Source: Pleodorina starrii (Eukaryota; Chlorophyta; Chlorophyceae; Chlamydomonadales; Volvocaceae). From it: DNA of 64,000 nucleotides. Numbering within the stretch: position 1 is the stretch's first letter; the number at the start of each line of letters is the position of its first letter. Below the pieces are notes generated by a model. The model saw nothing but the letters and a program-made list of their open reading frames with translations, did no database searches and was not told the DNA's origin. Below, one piece after another: positions 11,771 through 23,946 of this stretch. The DNA is taken from contig BRXU01000007.1 in the NCBI GenBank assembly GCA_030267565.1, positions 2,542,001 to 2,606,000 of the forward strand, in the 5' to 3' direction. The position numbers and the translations under genes are program-made.

Positions 11771-13099
11771 TGGTGTGTGTATGGTTGTTACAGTGGGTTT
11801 CAGGCCCTAGAAGGGTAGAGCCAACGGGCCAGCTGGCCGTGCACTGCACCAGAGGCGACCAGGGCAGCCGAGGCGCCCAAACGAGCAGTGGTGACCGGAG
11901 TTTCTTGGGGCGACAACATTTCCCCATATCCACGTACGCCTACCTGAGGGCTGCAAGGAGCCAACGCCGCTGGTTGGAGCCCCTGACAGTCATGCCCCAT
12001 CACTGGGAGGCACGTGCCCGCGACACGGGGTACGCGGACTGGCCACCTCGTCTGTTTGGGAATTGTTGGGAATTGTTGGAGTCCATCAGCAGCCGCCTGC
12101 TTGGATCCAGTTCACATTCCTTGCTCGGGGATTGCGGTCACACGCTTCTGGGACCGTGTGGTCAAAAGGTGAAAGGGTTTGACCACTGGAGGCAGCAGTG
12201 CGACTGGGCCAACAGCTCGCCGGCAACCCTCTGGATCCGTCTGGATCCGGCTGGATCCCTCTGGATCCAAACGGTGAAAAAAATTGCTGGATCCAAACGG
12301 TGAAAAAACCCGGAGACCATTTAGAATATTTACACTTTATTATGTTTTGGTCAGTTCGTCCAGGGTTGGTTCCCTGGCTAAGCCGCGTCTCTCAAATCAC
12401 CAGCTTCGCTAGCTTGGGCCTCATGGGTAGCCACACGGTCACGCATGTAAATATTGCAACAGGGCTATGGCAACAGAGGCCATTGGCAAATCACGACAAA
12501 CACAGCAATACCTGCACTCCTTCCAAGCACAATCCTAGCACCCGGGCCTACTGGTTTCAGGCGGAAACCATGGCACAAGCGCACGACGCGACAAGTCACC
12601 ATGTACACGAGGAACGTCGATGCAAAATGTCATCCCATCGGCTTAGGAAGAGCGTTAAGGCCCCGCCTAAAAAAACGCCTTGCCGCAAGCAAGTTTTCAG
12701 CGATCCGACTCGCAACTCCATGCCGTACGACCGTACAATCGGTACAGCAGAGCGCGCAATCTAATCGTTTCCGGAAGCCGACAATCACAAATCAAGCCTC
12801 CCGCACCAGCGACCACCTTTGTCAGATTGCCACGCGCAGCCTTATCAGTCGTTCGTTGTTGGTTTCGCAAACTTCGATCATCGCAAACCGCCCTTTCGTT
12901 AGCAGCAAGGGCGTAACCGCGGATGCCGCAGCGCCCGCCTTACACTTTTCAATCGCGCGTGGGAACGCAACGCAAGCGTAGCCCCACACGCGTCTGCAGT
13001 CCGCTGCCCAGACGACCCCTCACTTTAGCCGTCGCCCCTCCTCCCTAGTCCTCCTCCGCCTCCTCCGCCTTTTCCTCCATCCTTCTCCCCGCCATCCAC
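11771..13099. other. HAP2-pirin convergent intergenic region
   Basis: No gene is recognised. TGTAA at 12446-12450 is a plausible HAP2 poly(A) signal (about 680 nt after the stop). TTACA at 12940-12944 is its reverse complement and fits the convergent pirin gene. CTGGATCC is repeated between about 12230 and 12293, including a duplicated CTGGATCCAAACGGTGAAAA unit (about 12258-12307). Confidence 0.55.
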
Positions 13100-13784
13100 C
13101 TAGTCCTCTACTTCCTGGTCCTCTCCCTCACCCCGGGGAGCCGCCTCAAAGGTCGCACCCCCCACGTCACCTGCCAAGCCCTGCTGCCTCAGCTGCCGCT
13201 GCTGCCGACCCGACCGCGGCGGCGGCGGCTGCCTCCTCCTCCCGGACCGCCGCTGCTTCCCACGCTCCATGCCCCAGTCCTCTTCACCGCTAGAGCCTCC
13301 GTCCCCTCCCCCCAGCCGCAATCCCATCAGCCCTGCGCGCATCGGTGCCTCATGCTCCTCCACAGCGACCTCCTGAGGCTGCTCCTTTCCGGATAGCATC
13401 TGCTGCTGCTGCTGCCGCTGCGTCTCCTTCCGATCACGCCGTTCCCGTCGCCGCTGCGCCCGGCTGCTGCTGCCGCCACCACCACCCTCCCCATCGCCAC
13501 CGGCACTGCTGCCGCCGCCGCCGCCAGCACGCCCGCCGCCGCCGCCGTCGCCGGCACCGCCGTCGCTGCCGTTCACAGCTCCCCGTCGTCCTTCCAGGGG
13601 TTGTCCGCGGGGTTCTGCAGCTGGCCCGTCTGATAGTCCCGGAAGGCCTGCGGAGGCGGAGGGCGCAGGAGGCGCGCCGGCGACGGCATCGGCAGAGGCA
13701 CGCGCCTGCGGTCGAGCTGACGTGCCGGTGGTGTGGCGGGCGCGGGTGCGCGGCACCAGGCGGCCGCTCTGGTAGTCGCGGAGG
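13100..13784 (-). CDS. Alternative, duplicated last exon of pirin
   Basis: An acceptor at 13784 opens a frame starting [11 protein letters not shown], which mirrors [11 protein letters not shown] at the start of the canonical last exon (13647-13573). Both follow cag acceptors in the same phase after the exon ending EEIYQ. Use of the 13784 acceptor would replace the 24-residue pirin end by a tail of about 228 residues, rich in Gly, Ser, Arg, Gln and Pro, ending at 13100. The frame then differs from the canonical exon, so the two are mutually exclusive. It may be a real isoform or a decayed exon duplication. Confidence 0.45.
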
Positions 13785-16700
13785 GCCTGCGAGTGTGTGG
13801 TCAGGTTTCCACTGACCCAGGCGACACGCGGCGACCGACCGAGAGGAACCGGGCCTTGCCAACATTCGTCCATCCGTCCATCGGTCCGCACCCACCCTCC
13901 CTCCCTCCTGCTGCATGGATGGGTCCACGGGCAAGCGGAACCGGCGCCGCTACCACTCCAGCCCGCACCTCTCAACCCCAGAACCTCCCCGCCCCTCCCC
14001 GTCCTACCCTTCCCGGCCCTGCGCGCTGTCCTGCTTGACCGCTTGACCGGCCTTCGAACTGCCCTACGCTCCCACCTCATCCCCTCCCACGCCCCTCCAA
14101 CCCGCACCTGGTAGATCTCCTCCTGCGTGTTCATGACGAAAGGCCCGTGCTGCACGATGGGCTCTCCGATGGGCCGTCCCGCGATGAGCAAGAACTTGAG
14201 GCCCCCGGAGCCCGAGCCGGCAGTGGCCACCACGTGATCTCCGGGGCCCAACACCAGCGCCTGTGTGCGTATGTGTGTATGCGGGTGCAAGTGCGCGGAG
14301 CGCGGAGCGCAATTGAGAAAGTGAGCGAGTGATGCGTGAGTTTGAGTTACTGGAGAGTGGACGCAACGGAGCGGTTTCGGAGCCCAAAGGCAGCCCCCGA
14401 CCGTCGACGGCTCTCTCCTCTCAGCCGCTCAGCACCCTGACCTCAGCCCTGCCCACGCACCCCGTCGCCAAACCCTTCCGGCCACTCACGTGCTCGGGCT
14501 GCGCCCTGCTGCCGCTGATCTTGCCCTCCCCATCGTACACGTAGGCAAAGCCGTTCCAGCCCTGCGACGGCATCGGTTCATAGGTGGTGGGAATGACAGC
14601 AATCCGGGCTGGGGACGGACGGTGATGTGGCCTGCAGCGGGCCGGAGACAATCGCGCACGGAGCACTAGGGCCACGTCATCGTCCCGGAACGCGGCGGCC
14701 GCAGAGCCAAGCGGAGAATGGGCGTTGCGCACTTGAGCTGTTGCGCGGGGCGCACTTCCGCCCCTGCAGCAGCAGCTGCGCGAAACGCGTCCCCACAAGG
14801 TAACACGCACCCCCCGCCGGTCATCCGTCGGACTACAAGCCACAGCGCCCCGACAGCACCCCGACATCGACCACCTCCTGCCCACGCGCACTTCCCTGCC
14901 CCCGAGCAACCTCTGCTCCTCCTGTCGACCACCACCATCTATTTTCATCTGCCGCAGCGCCCCGCCCCACCTCGGGCACCTCCTGGGAGACGCTGGCCCC
15001 GGGAGCCAGGCGGACATCCATCAGCAGCCCCGGGTTGCGCATCTGGATGGGCCCCGTAACGCCCGCGTGGCTGCCTGCCATCACCCGCACACTGGCCCCC
15101 GGGGAGGACTCCACCACCGGAATGTCACCCCGCTGGTAGTCCTGGTACCTGCGAGGGAGGCGCAAGCGGGGGAGGAGGAGGCGGCGGAGCACGCGCGCGG
15201 CAGCGCTAAGAGCGAATGACTGCTGAGAGCATACGGTGCATACGGTACCTAATCCCTGCGAGCGGGTTCTCACGCCACAGGATGAGCGATGCGTAAACGC
15301 AGAGGCCGCGAAAGCCCCGCGGCTTCCGGGGGCGGTGCAGGTGCCGAAGGGGCTGCCGGGCCATGACCAGGCCTGTGGGGCCGCTCCACGAGTGCCCCGC
15401 ATGCAGCCCCGGCACCGCTGCGGTATCATTTTTTACCCCCCGGCACCGCACCGGCGCGCAGTCGCACCCACGGACCCGGACCCACGGCACCCGCCGGGGC
15501 CCCACCTTGGTTTGCACATCTTGTCCTTCTTTGGAAGGTTGATCCACAGCTGGAAGCCCCACAGCATGCCGTCCGTGCTCTTTGGCATCTCGCTGTGGAT
15601 GATGCCGCGGCCGGCGGTCATCCACTGCACGCCGCCGGGTCCGATGACGCCCTGGGGCCAAAGGAAGGTGGAGAGAACGAAACAGTCGCAGTCGTGAGGA
15701 TGAGGAAGGAAGTGCCGGTAGGCCAGGGTCGGGGAGATTGGGGCGAGGTACTCGGAAAGGATGGAGAGCGGGCGATGGTTACGCGGGAGAGGATAACAAG
15801 AAGCAGCTCACATCCCCTCTTTCGGGACGTAGGAGCATGCAAGCCAGCCAGCCAGCCAGTCAGCCAGCCAGCCAGTCAGTCAGTCAGTCATGCGCGCACT
15901 TGCTCCCCCGCTCACATGGTTGCCCTGCGAGTCCTGGTGCTCCATGACGCCCTCCAGCATGATGGAGCACGTCTCGAAGCCGCGGTGCGGGTGGTCGGGG
16001 AAGCCCGCGAAGGCGGCCTTGGCAGGCAGCTTTAGCTCATCACTGAGGGAGGCGGGGGAGGGGACGAGGGAGGAAGAGGGCGATGCGGGCTGAGGGCAAG
16101 GAGGCAGCAGACGGGAAGAAGGGAGGGGCAAGCGCGGGCAGACGGTCGCACTGCCGACGTCGTGTCCGGGTGCAGGGTGACAGCGGGCGACCGCTTGCGG
16201 TGAGTACCGGGTGGGCACACCCGGTGAGTGCCGGCTGCTTGCGCCCCCCCCCCCCAAGGCGACGGCACCGTGGGCCGCTCTCCCATCCAGTGGGACAACT
16301 CACAGCATCAGGTAGGGATCCAGGTTCCGGAGCAGGGATGTCCCAACCTGTCCAGATCGGCGGGGAAGGACGGGTGGCGGGGCCGACGGGGCGAGAGGGC
16401 GCGTTTTTTAGGTATGTGGAAGTGCTGAGTGGCCAAGGCCCAGATGTCCGAAGGGCGCGGGGGGCGTACGCCTGGTGCTTGTGCACGTATTGCAGCTGGA
16501 GCTTGCTGCCCAGTGTACAGCAATACGGCATTGTGTGACGAATGCATGCCCCGGCAGAGCGGAGGGAGGACGACGGTTGGAAGCCTTGGTGAGAGCTGGA
16601 TGGAGGGTGGTGTGCACTCAGGGACGAGAGGCGTGAGCGCCAATCTTCACACCGCAAACCTTGTTGCAGCGCCGTGAGCTATAGGTCCTGCATCACTTCG

Positions 16701-16934
16701 CTTATGGCGTGTGCACGTGAGACTGCGATTTCCCGTCCCTTGCACCTACCGTGCGACAGATGATAACTCCGGCACCCTCCCGCATCTTCTGTCCCTGAAC
16801 TACCTGCGGTAAATGGTTTCCAAACATGTCAAGCTATATTCATCTGCACCAGCAAGTTTCTGAGTCCCACGGTCCGTTCGTCCTTGAGTTACCTTTGTGA
16901 TTGGCCGGAGGTTGGTGAGAGTGGCAGCAGCCAT
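13573..16934 (-). CDS. PIR: Pirin (Fe-binding bicupin)
   Basis: Pirins are nuclear or cytosolic iron-binding bicupins; some act as quercetin dioxygenases or redox-sensing transcription cofactors. Nine exons in transcript order: 16934-16893, 16803-16750, 16347-16304, 16042-15916, 15651-15506, 15148-14971, 14561-14490, 14260-14108 and 13647-13573, giving 296 aa, the usual pirin length. The protein shows the diagnostic pirin motifs: REGAG then [11 protein letters not shown] near the N terminus, [23 protein letters not shown] and the closing [12 protein letters not shown]. The four metal ligands expected for the family (two His in HPHRG, His and Glu in IIHSEM) are present. Each splice junction preserves phase. 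A second version of the last exon lies just upstream (see 13100-13784). Pirin is convergent with HAP2. Confidence 0.93.
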
Positions 16935-17791
16935 TGCGAATCGAAGAAGCAACAGTAACTGAAAGAACTTTCTCACAGAGCGGGTCCCAACGGTGAAGCA
17001 ATGGTTCGTTCTCTTATGGAAACCTCGCGATGTTTGGAGGCGCAAACGCTGTGAGCTTATATATCTTGCTCCTTCTACTGGAAGGACCGTGTGCATTGCG
17101 TTGGCAGGTTGACATGTGTTGTTTACCTCCCCCGTCGACCCTTACATGGCCCGCGAGACAGTTTACTCCGGCACCGTACCATATGACGGATGGAAGGAAA
17201 CGGCTTAGCAGAGCGACGGAATGCCTTTCCATGTTTCAAAGATTGCTTATCTTATGCCTAACATCATATAATAGACGCTGCTTCATCTCAAAAGGAGATG
17301 GCGTCGCGGCCGTTTTCGACGGTTGACCCAGAGGTGGACAGCGGAGCCTGGTTTCATTACAATTATCAGAACATCCAAGTGGCTCGTGTGTATATGCGCT
17401 GTCTTGTTTGATTGCAACTTGGCAGCATACCAGAATGGTGACAAATAGCATCGAGCAAGCAAATCATGACGAATGACTCCTCAATCCGACATGTGTCGAG
17501 GCCCTACAGTCTGAAACATGCTAAATGCGCACGACTTAATTCCTTTGCAGGATTGCGTCACAAGCGGCGCAACCCGCGCAACGTCGGTCTTGCTGGCTTT
17601 CCGTACGGTCAAACATCCTGCAGCTCTACAGCAAAAGCAAAGCTCGACAGCTGCGTCCAGTTTTTCAACTATATTTAATGTTAGCAAATTAGCTCAGCTA
17701 TCGCGTTACTGCTCAGCCAGGAGTAACACTCGCACAACAAACAACCGAACACGACGACCGGCGAGCGGTCGCTTCTCGCTGGAGAGGCCAC
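16935..17791. promoter_or_regulatory. Divergent promoter region, pirin and 17.8-kb gene
   Basis: About 860 bp separate the pirin start codon (-) from the start codon at 17792 (+). I see no coding exon here. Both 5' UTRs and promoters should lie in it; no specific element is identified. Confidence 0.35.
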
Positions 17792-19499
17792 ATGACCACA
17801 CAGGCAGCAAACAACGCATCAGTTAGATTAGTAGTTGTCAGTTACAATGGCCGCTGTCGGCGATTCGACCTGGACGGCGACGGTCGACTAAGCTTCGCAC
17901 ACATCGCCCGCGTCTTCCGCATACCGATTAACAAGCCCGACGACTGCGACGCGTGGACGCTGGATGACACCTCCCTTCGCATTGATAAATCTGACGTTGG
18001 AGCGCTGCTGACAATCAGCGCGCTCCGGGACCTTTTTCCGCTGCCGTCGGGCACAACAGAACAACCGCTCGTGCTGCAGACCGACGACGGCGACGGACCC
18101 GAGCCGGGCCCTAGCCAGCCCGCGCGCCAGACACGGAAGAGCACCGGCACTCCGGGCAGGCTTCCAGATCCCGCCCAACGAGGAACTCCGCTCAGCCCCA
18201 CGACCCGCACCACTGCCGCCATGGCAGCCTCCACCGCTGGCATTGCCTCGGTGACCAGCCCTCGGCGCGCAGGCGGCATGATTACACCCCGGCCTCGTCA
18301 CGCCGCCGCAGCAGAGCAGCTGCTGGCCCCCGGCCCGGGCTATCAGACTCCCGGCGCGATGTCACCGCTGCGTGGCGCACGGACGCCGCTGGGCGTCGTG
18401 ATGGCACCTCAAAGCCCGCCGGGTGAGAGCGGCGGCGATGTGGCAGTCCCCTTGATCAGGTTTCGAAATCCTGTTTACCACGCTGAACAAAGCACCGCAC
18501 ACCACGCGCATGGGTGACTTGTGGGCCGGCAAGGGAGGCCGGGTTGGCTGTTTTCGCCGAGCTTGCCGTCACTCGACGGGTCCAGCTGGCATGCTCCCGC
18601 AAGCCGCAGCACGTGCCTCGCCAGTCTGCAGATGAGCTATGCGCCCAAGCGAAGGCTAGCACCGGTCAGCTGCGTTCCCAACGTCTCCTCCCCGTTGATT
18701 TTCCCTCTCTCGAACATTTCGCGCAGGGCGCACACTACGCCGGCTGCCAGCTGCCGGGGTGCTGGAGCTTTCTAAGCCGGCGGCGCCCGACAGCGAGCTG
18801 TTCCGGCACCCCCGCGGACAGGGTACGCGCGCGCCGCCGCGGAGACCGCCATGTGTTGGACGTTTCCGCTTTCCTTTTCGTAACGAAAAGAGACCGTCGA
18901 GGAAGGGAAGAGGGGCCCTCTCCTCCTGCATCGTTGGCCCAGTTGATCGATGCCTCGCTGATCGTGAGCAGTCAGCACATGCCGGCAGCATCAGCACCTC
19001 AGCAGCAGGCAACTTTGCTTTGTCGACCACCTGTGACGCCCGGGGGGCAGCACTGCCAGTGGGAAAGGAGGCGAAAGCGACCCCAAGCGACACCGGAAAT
19101 GCCGGTCACTTGCCAGCGTCTCTCGACCGCACATCCCTCTGCCCCCGAAGCCCCACATCCACGACATTGACACATGCGTGTTGACTCACCCGTGAGCCGT
19201 GACCCTTCACTCACAGCAATTAAGACGGGTGCTGTGAGAGCGGGGCCCGCCCGCTGACCCGCCACCCTAGACCCTACCCCAAATCTAGCCCCCACCCCCC
19301 ACCCTGCTACGCGTGCAGGCACCTTCTACTTCACCCCCGCCGCCGCGCAGCACCTGCCCATGCTGATGGCTTGCCACCTGCCGCCGCCGATGCAGCGCAT
19401 GCTGCGCCACTTCAGCGTCGCGGCGCAGTGCGTCATCACAGCCCGGGCCATGGCGCCGTACGCGCGCAGCTCGGACCCAGAGTACTTCCGTGATACCAG
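17792..19499 (+). CDS. Unrecognised gene, 5' part, truncated before an LTR element
   Basis: Five phase-consistent exons can be chained: 17792-18422, 18632-18664, 18727-18822, 18944-18964 and 19319-19499, about 320 residues with the frame still open. Exon 1 starts with a compact, hydrophobic-patterned stretch of about 90 residues (RLVVVSYNGRCRRFDLDGDG) resembling a small ubiquitin-like or beta-grasp domain. It continues into a Pro/Thr/Ser/Arg-rich disordered region. The last exon has TFYFTPAAAQHLPMLMA. I do not recognise the family. No downstream exon was found before the retrotransposon remnant starting at 19577, so the gene is either interrupted by it or continues in an unseen exon. The two micro-exons are the weakest part of the model. 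Confidence 0.45.
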
Positions 19500-19576
19500 G
19501 TGCGGGCGCGTGTGGGTGCGGGTGCGGGCGCGTCCAAGGGTGCCGCACAACGCGCTTTTGCCTGTGCCGTGCTGCG

Positions 19577-20965
19577 CTATGCGGCGTTCGGGGTGCTTGT
19601 AGTAGATGTCTGCGGCAATAGCGGCGGTGTCCATGAGCCAACTTGGAGTCCTGACTCCTGAGAGCCCGCTGTGTTCTCGCTGCAGGACTCAGTCCGAATG
19701 ACCTTTTTTGGGCGGGGCCCCAGCGCGAAGCGCCTGAACTCCTCGGCGCAGTGAATGCACCTGGCGGGCTTTTTGTCTCCATCCTCGGAGCACTCCGAGC
19801 GCTTCCGCTTCTGCTTGCGAGGTTGGGAGGGGAAAGAAACAGCGGCCACCGAAGCGTGGGCGTTAGAGGCGGTTTTCGCAATGTTAGCACGAAGCTCCTG
19901 GATCAGTGCAAAGCAAATCTTCGACCGAGACATGCCCTTGGCGTCCCGCACGATCGTGTGGAAGCGCTGCATGTACAGGTTGACCTTTTCGCCCGGTTTC
20001 ATGCTGTGCTCCCCCGCGTGAAAGCGTTCGCGTGCGGACTGGGCAGTGTGACGGCGAATGTCGCCGAATTGGACGAGGAAATCGGTGTGCAGCTGCTCGC
20101 GTGTCACGACGCCCCCGCAAGTCAGCGCGTCGCTCATGTATCCCACCACCCATTCTTGCGCTGCCCCCGTAGTGAAGAACGCAAGGTTTTGGATGGGGTT
20201 GATATGCGTGGTGTCGCAGTAGGTGATGAAGGTATCGAACCACGTTTGCACGCACGTGACATGCTTGTCCGTGGCCCCCGTGAACTTATACGGCTCCGGA
20301 ACCTTCTTTCTCACCTCCTGGGTCTGCCAGCTGCCGGCGGTGCTGCCGCCGGCGCCGCCGTTGCTTCCACCCGCGCCGCCGTTGTTGCAGAGGCTGGCCA
20401 GCGCCGCCTGGACGTCCGCATCCCGCGGCATGTCGAACTCCAGGTGCGACAGGTACACGCGCGGGTCCAGCTCGGCGCCCGACAGGGGCGCCCAGTCGTG
20501 GAGGCGCATGTAGCCATTGCCGCGCTCCTGCCAGGAGGCGACGAGCTCCGACGCCGACATCTTGGCCGCCTGGGCCGGCGTGAGTAGGCTGGCGAAGGTT
20601 TTAGCGAAGCCCTTCATGGCTTTGCTGCGCTCGCGGCCCGAGCGCATGTCTTTCATATCTGCAAACTTTTTAATGAAAGTCCGCCATACGCGTCGCGCAC
20701 TTGCACTTGCGATGGCAGCTGCTACTTGCGGCGGAAGAGTTTGTGGCTGAATGCCGCCCTCAGGCATAGCTCCTTTGGCCTTAGTTGCTCCTTGAGGAGA
20801 CGAATTAGTACCCGTATTCGCGACTGGAGTCGCTCCGGGGAGAGGATTGGTGTGATCGGCTGGAGCCGGCTCACGACCTGATACGACTGGAGTCGCATCA
20901 TCCTCAGGAATATTAAAGGAAGGTTGTTTAGGAACAGCCTTGGTCTTGTCCTTCTTCTTGGCCAT
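19577..20965 (-). mobile_element. Ty3-type retrotransposon gag remnant
   Basis: An uninterrupted 462-codon frame begins with a Lys-rich N terminus. It carries a central region typical of Retrotrans_gag proteins: VPEPYKFTG, HVTCVQTWFDTFITYC, AAQEWVVGYM, FLVQFGD, ARERFHAGEHS and MQRFHTIV. These would build the virus-like particle capsid. No protease, reverse transcriptase, RNase H or integrase follows on this strand, and no second LTR is seen, so this is a truncated or gag-only element. The last 40 or so codons may belong to flanking sequence. A short gag-like piece (TTTTTGGGCGGGGCCCCAGC) recurs at about 21930. Confidence 0.88.
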
Positions 20966-20984
20966 TCTTGGTCGGCGAAGGCGA

Positions 20985-21001
20985 CCTAGAACTCGATACC
21001 A
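20985..21001 (-). other. Primer-binding site of the gag element
   Basis: On the minus strand TGGTATCGAGTTCTAGG lies three bases inside the LTR end. TGGTATC is the usual start of a primer-binding site complementary to initiator-Met tRNA; the following bases match only loosely. Confidence 0.55.
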
Positions 21002-21003
21002 AT

Positions 21004-21377
21004 TGTAACGTTTAAGCTACGCTACGCAGCGGAAGGGAAACTCACCGAGGTACCAGGCGTCGCCGAGACGACGACCGAAGAACGACCAGTGGAAGGAGAC
21101 GAAGACGGCGCCTACCTAAACAGCTTACCAAGCACTAATCTAACTAATATCAGAAACATACAGTAGTAAGAGGTGGTGTCAACAGACACCTGTGAATAGA
21201 ATTCAATCCCATAAGCTCCACCAGTCGGCATATGAGGCCGACGCCTTGAGATCTTGATGTACGACAGGGCTCCGCATTTATCGTCTCCAACTAACCCAAC
21301 GGTCGTTCCTCACTTTAGTGAGTTCCGTTAACCATTGGTTATAAGTCGGAAATATTATAAGTATAATTATCGTTACA
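21004..21377 (-). repeat. LTR of the gag element
   Basis: The LTR is 374 bp, bounded by the 7-bp inverted repeat TGTAACG / CGTTACA, and sits directly upstream of the primer-binding site and gag in the minus orientation. It is therefore the 5' LTR. No partner LTR was found to the left, so target-site duplications cannot be checked. Confidence 0.75.
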
Positions 21378-21853
21378 CTGCCGTACGAGAAACTATCCCC
21401 TCGTGATACCTCCAGGGTGGACAGGGTGCCAGGAGGCTCAGGGCGAATAGGGAAGACTGTTGCGCTTATCGCCGCGAGGCCTGCAATGTCACCCACTTTT
21501 GTATAAATCGTCAACGAAGGGACAAATGGCCAAAGGTTCTTCTCTGTCCACTAGTGCTTGCAAACCTTCTTAGGAAGAGAAATCAAACCTTCGGTCAAGC
21601 TCAGCAGCTACCATATGGCATCTCCTCATGCAATCGCAACTCGCAACCATGCTGTCCCAAAACGCATGCGGTTGGTCCCCATCCGTCATTCGGGCGCCCG
21701 CATTCAAGCGCAGGTTGCTGGCCACCGCCCTCGCCCGCGTTTCGTTCGCCCGGCGGTGCAGAGACCAGGACACTGCCGGAAAAGCCACCTCATGCAATGC
21801 CTCCTCAAGTCATGCCTCCTATGTCGGCTCCGGAGGCCTACCTACCTACCTGG

Positions 21854-21896
<43 letters not shown>

Positions 21897-22207
21897 GACA
21901 TACAGGTTGGCGGCCAGGTCCCTGTCAGCCTTTTTGGGCGGGGCCCCAGCGCGAATTTAGCCGATGCTGCCGAAAAGACTGCATGGAAGTGAAGTAACCC
22001 AACGAAAAGGGACTGCTAATAAATTATATCAAAAGAAGACACGCCAATACTGCCAACAGACCGCCAAGCCCCAAGCGTATGTAACAACACCGGCAATGTT
22101 TCCTCCGCCCGCCTGCTGCCGTACCCCTTAACAACAACCAGCATTCCACACTCAGTTCAGGGCTTGAGTTTTTATTTTCTTTCTGTGTTGTTTATTTCGA
22201 GTTCAAG
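21378..22207. other. Repeat-rich gap with (TGCC)n tract
   Basis: There is no convincing gene. An almost pure TGCC tetranucleotide run lies at about 21853-21896, and a gag-like fragment sits at about 21928-21955. Open frames across the tract (LPACLPAC) are repeat artefacts. Confidence 0.5.
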
Positions 22208-22261
22208 TGGTCCATGAGCCTCCTGTCTCGTCTGGGCCATACGAGCTCAAAGCTTGTAACG
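22208..22261. repeat. Small dispersed repeat, copy 2
   Basis: This is a second copy of the TGGTCCATGAGCCTCCTG ... GAGCTCAAAGCTTGTAAC segment found at 3363-3434. It lies 570 bp before dispersed repeat copy B, whereas at the first locus it follows copy A. The two parts are therefore arranged differently at the two loci. Between 22262 and 22832 no feature is seen. Confidence 0.65.
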
Positions 22262-22832
22262 GCATCAACACACACTGGTGCACCTGCTCGCTAACTAAAC
22301 GTTCATGCAGAAGTCGCAAGAAATTGGCACACTCGACCACACGTGTCATTTCCAAAATGCACAGCTCACAAGCCAAAGCTGTGACCATGCACGAACACCA
22401 ACCAACAAAGCCCCGCCCAACATTACCGAATAAATGTACATAAAAAATGATCAACTGTAATCGATTTTGGCCACCTACAGCTCACCACATCCAAGCCCCA
22501 CAGCCGTCCCCACTTTAACATCCATGTCGCCTCCCGGCCTAACAGTTCATTAACTCCATCATGTCTACATAACCAATATGCACAGCCCGCACACCAACAC
22601 ATAATACTGCATGACCTGCGCGACAACATACAGACGACAAAGTGCATGGCCTCGCCGTTTCAGGTTCACGAAGCTTCACACTTACAACCGGACGCGCGAC
22701 AAACCAAACACAACTTTCAGTTTGCCCAAAAACCGAGCCCTTCCCAACACATATCCTTTCCGAGCACATATCCTTCCGTACATGCCCATGGAATATCCAA
22801 TTACCCGCACTTATTAAGAGGCCCCGCCCTGT

Positions 22833-23946
22833 AGGATTGCCCATGTCCGTGCCTGCACTGTCTGATGTCTAATGTAAAAGCGTAAGTGCAGAATTTCGGC
22901 CAACGGAAAGACTCCATAAGTAAAATATTACGTTCTTTATTGCATGGTAAATTTATTATAGGAACCCAACCTCGTATGAGTAAAAACCAGTTTGGCAGTC
23001 TCCATGGACGGAGGCCGAGGTCAAACCAACGCCTCTCGGCCTATAATTAATTCCAGAAGATCCATCGTTTCTCGAACCGGAATTCTGACATTACGGCGTG
23101 AAATGAATCTTCGTTTCGGCGACCAAATATGTTTGCATTGCGAACAATCTTCCCGCGAACACACCACAGCAGCTCTGCTTGCCGGTCCGACCGACTTGAC
23201 GCACACTTATATTACAAAGATTGCATGGGACAAACCATGAGGGGCAAACTGCTGGTTGTTGGACGCCAAGACGCAAATTGCACACACGATGCGGCAGTCT
23301 TCTGCGGGCCGCCCAACAAGTCCAGTCGGCAACCTAGGGAATCCCTGTCCTAATGTTAAAGCATTCAAGCCTCCTCTACGGCGAATACCTCAGTAGCGAA
23401 GCCTGTGCACTCTCGTCGGCAACTGCACGTCGTCGCAATCAACCCTCGCAAACAGTTCCGCTGTCCTATTGTCAAGTCAGCCTGCGTGATGTGTAAATGA
23501 TACACTCCATGTCTACTGTCAAGTAACTTCAGCCAATGCGCTGGCCGGAAGAATTGCACAGTGCCGAGACGGGGGTGCCGAAACATGGGTCGGATTGCTG
23601 AAGCCGCAGGCATTTCAGATATAAAGCTCTGGCTGCCTATCAGCAGGAATGTCGATACTCTCACAGTTGACGCCCTCGCCGCTCGCTTTGGAAATGCCGT
23701 ATTTCGGTCGATGCGCACATGCGCTCATGCACCCGGCGGGATGACGCGCTTCGCGCGGCGCCGGCAGGCCTTGCTAACGACTCGGCTAGCAGGCATTTCG
23801 GGAAAAAGCTCTGGCTGTCTATCAGCAGGAATGTCGACACTCTCACACTTCACGCCCTCGCCGCCCTAGCACTCAACTTAACCCGTACGGATTTAGTGGG
23901 GCCCCGCCCTTTTTCCGGCTTCAAGGAAGCCGACACCAACCCCTTG
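22833..23946. repeat. Dispersed repeat, copy B
   Basis: Colinear with copy A (2386-3330). A module of about 60 bp (AAGCTCTGGCTGTCTATCAG and the following bases) occurs once in copy A at about 3138 but twice here, at about 23622 and 23806. That explains most of the extra length. The right end again runs into GGGGCCCCGCCCTTTTTCC and GGCTTCAAGGAAGCCGACAC. Confidence 0.75.

Noticed and set aside
13359..13560. Separate plus-strand gene in the pirin 3' region
   Set aside because: The plus-strand frames are Pro/Arg/His-rich shadows of the repetitive pirin alternative tail, without splice partners.
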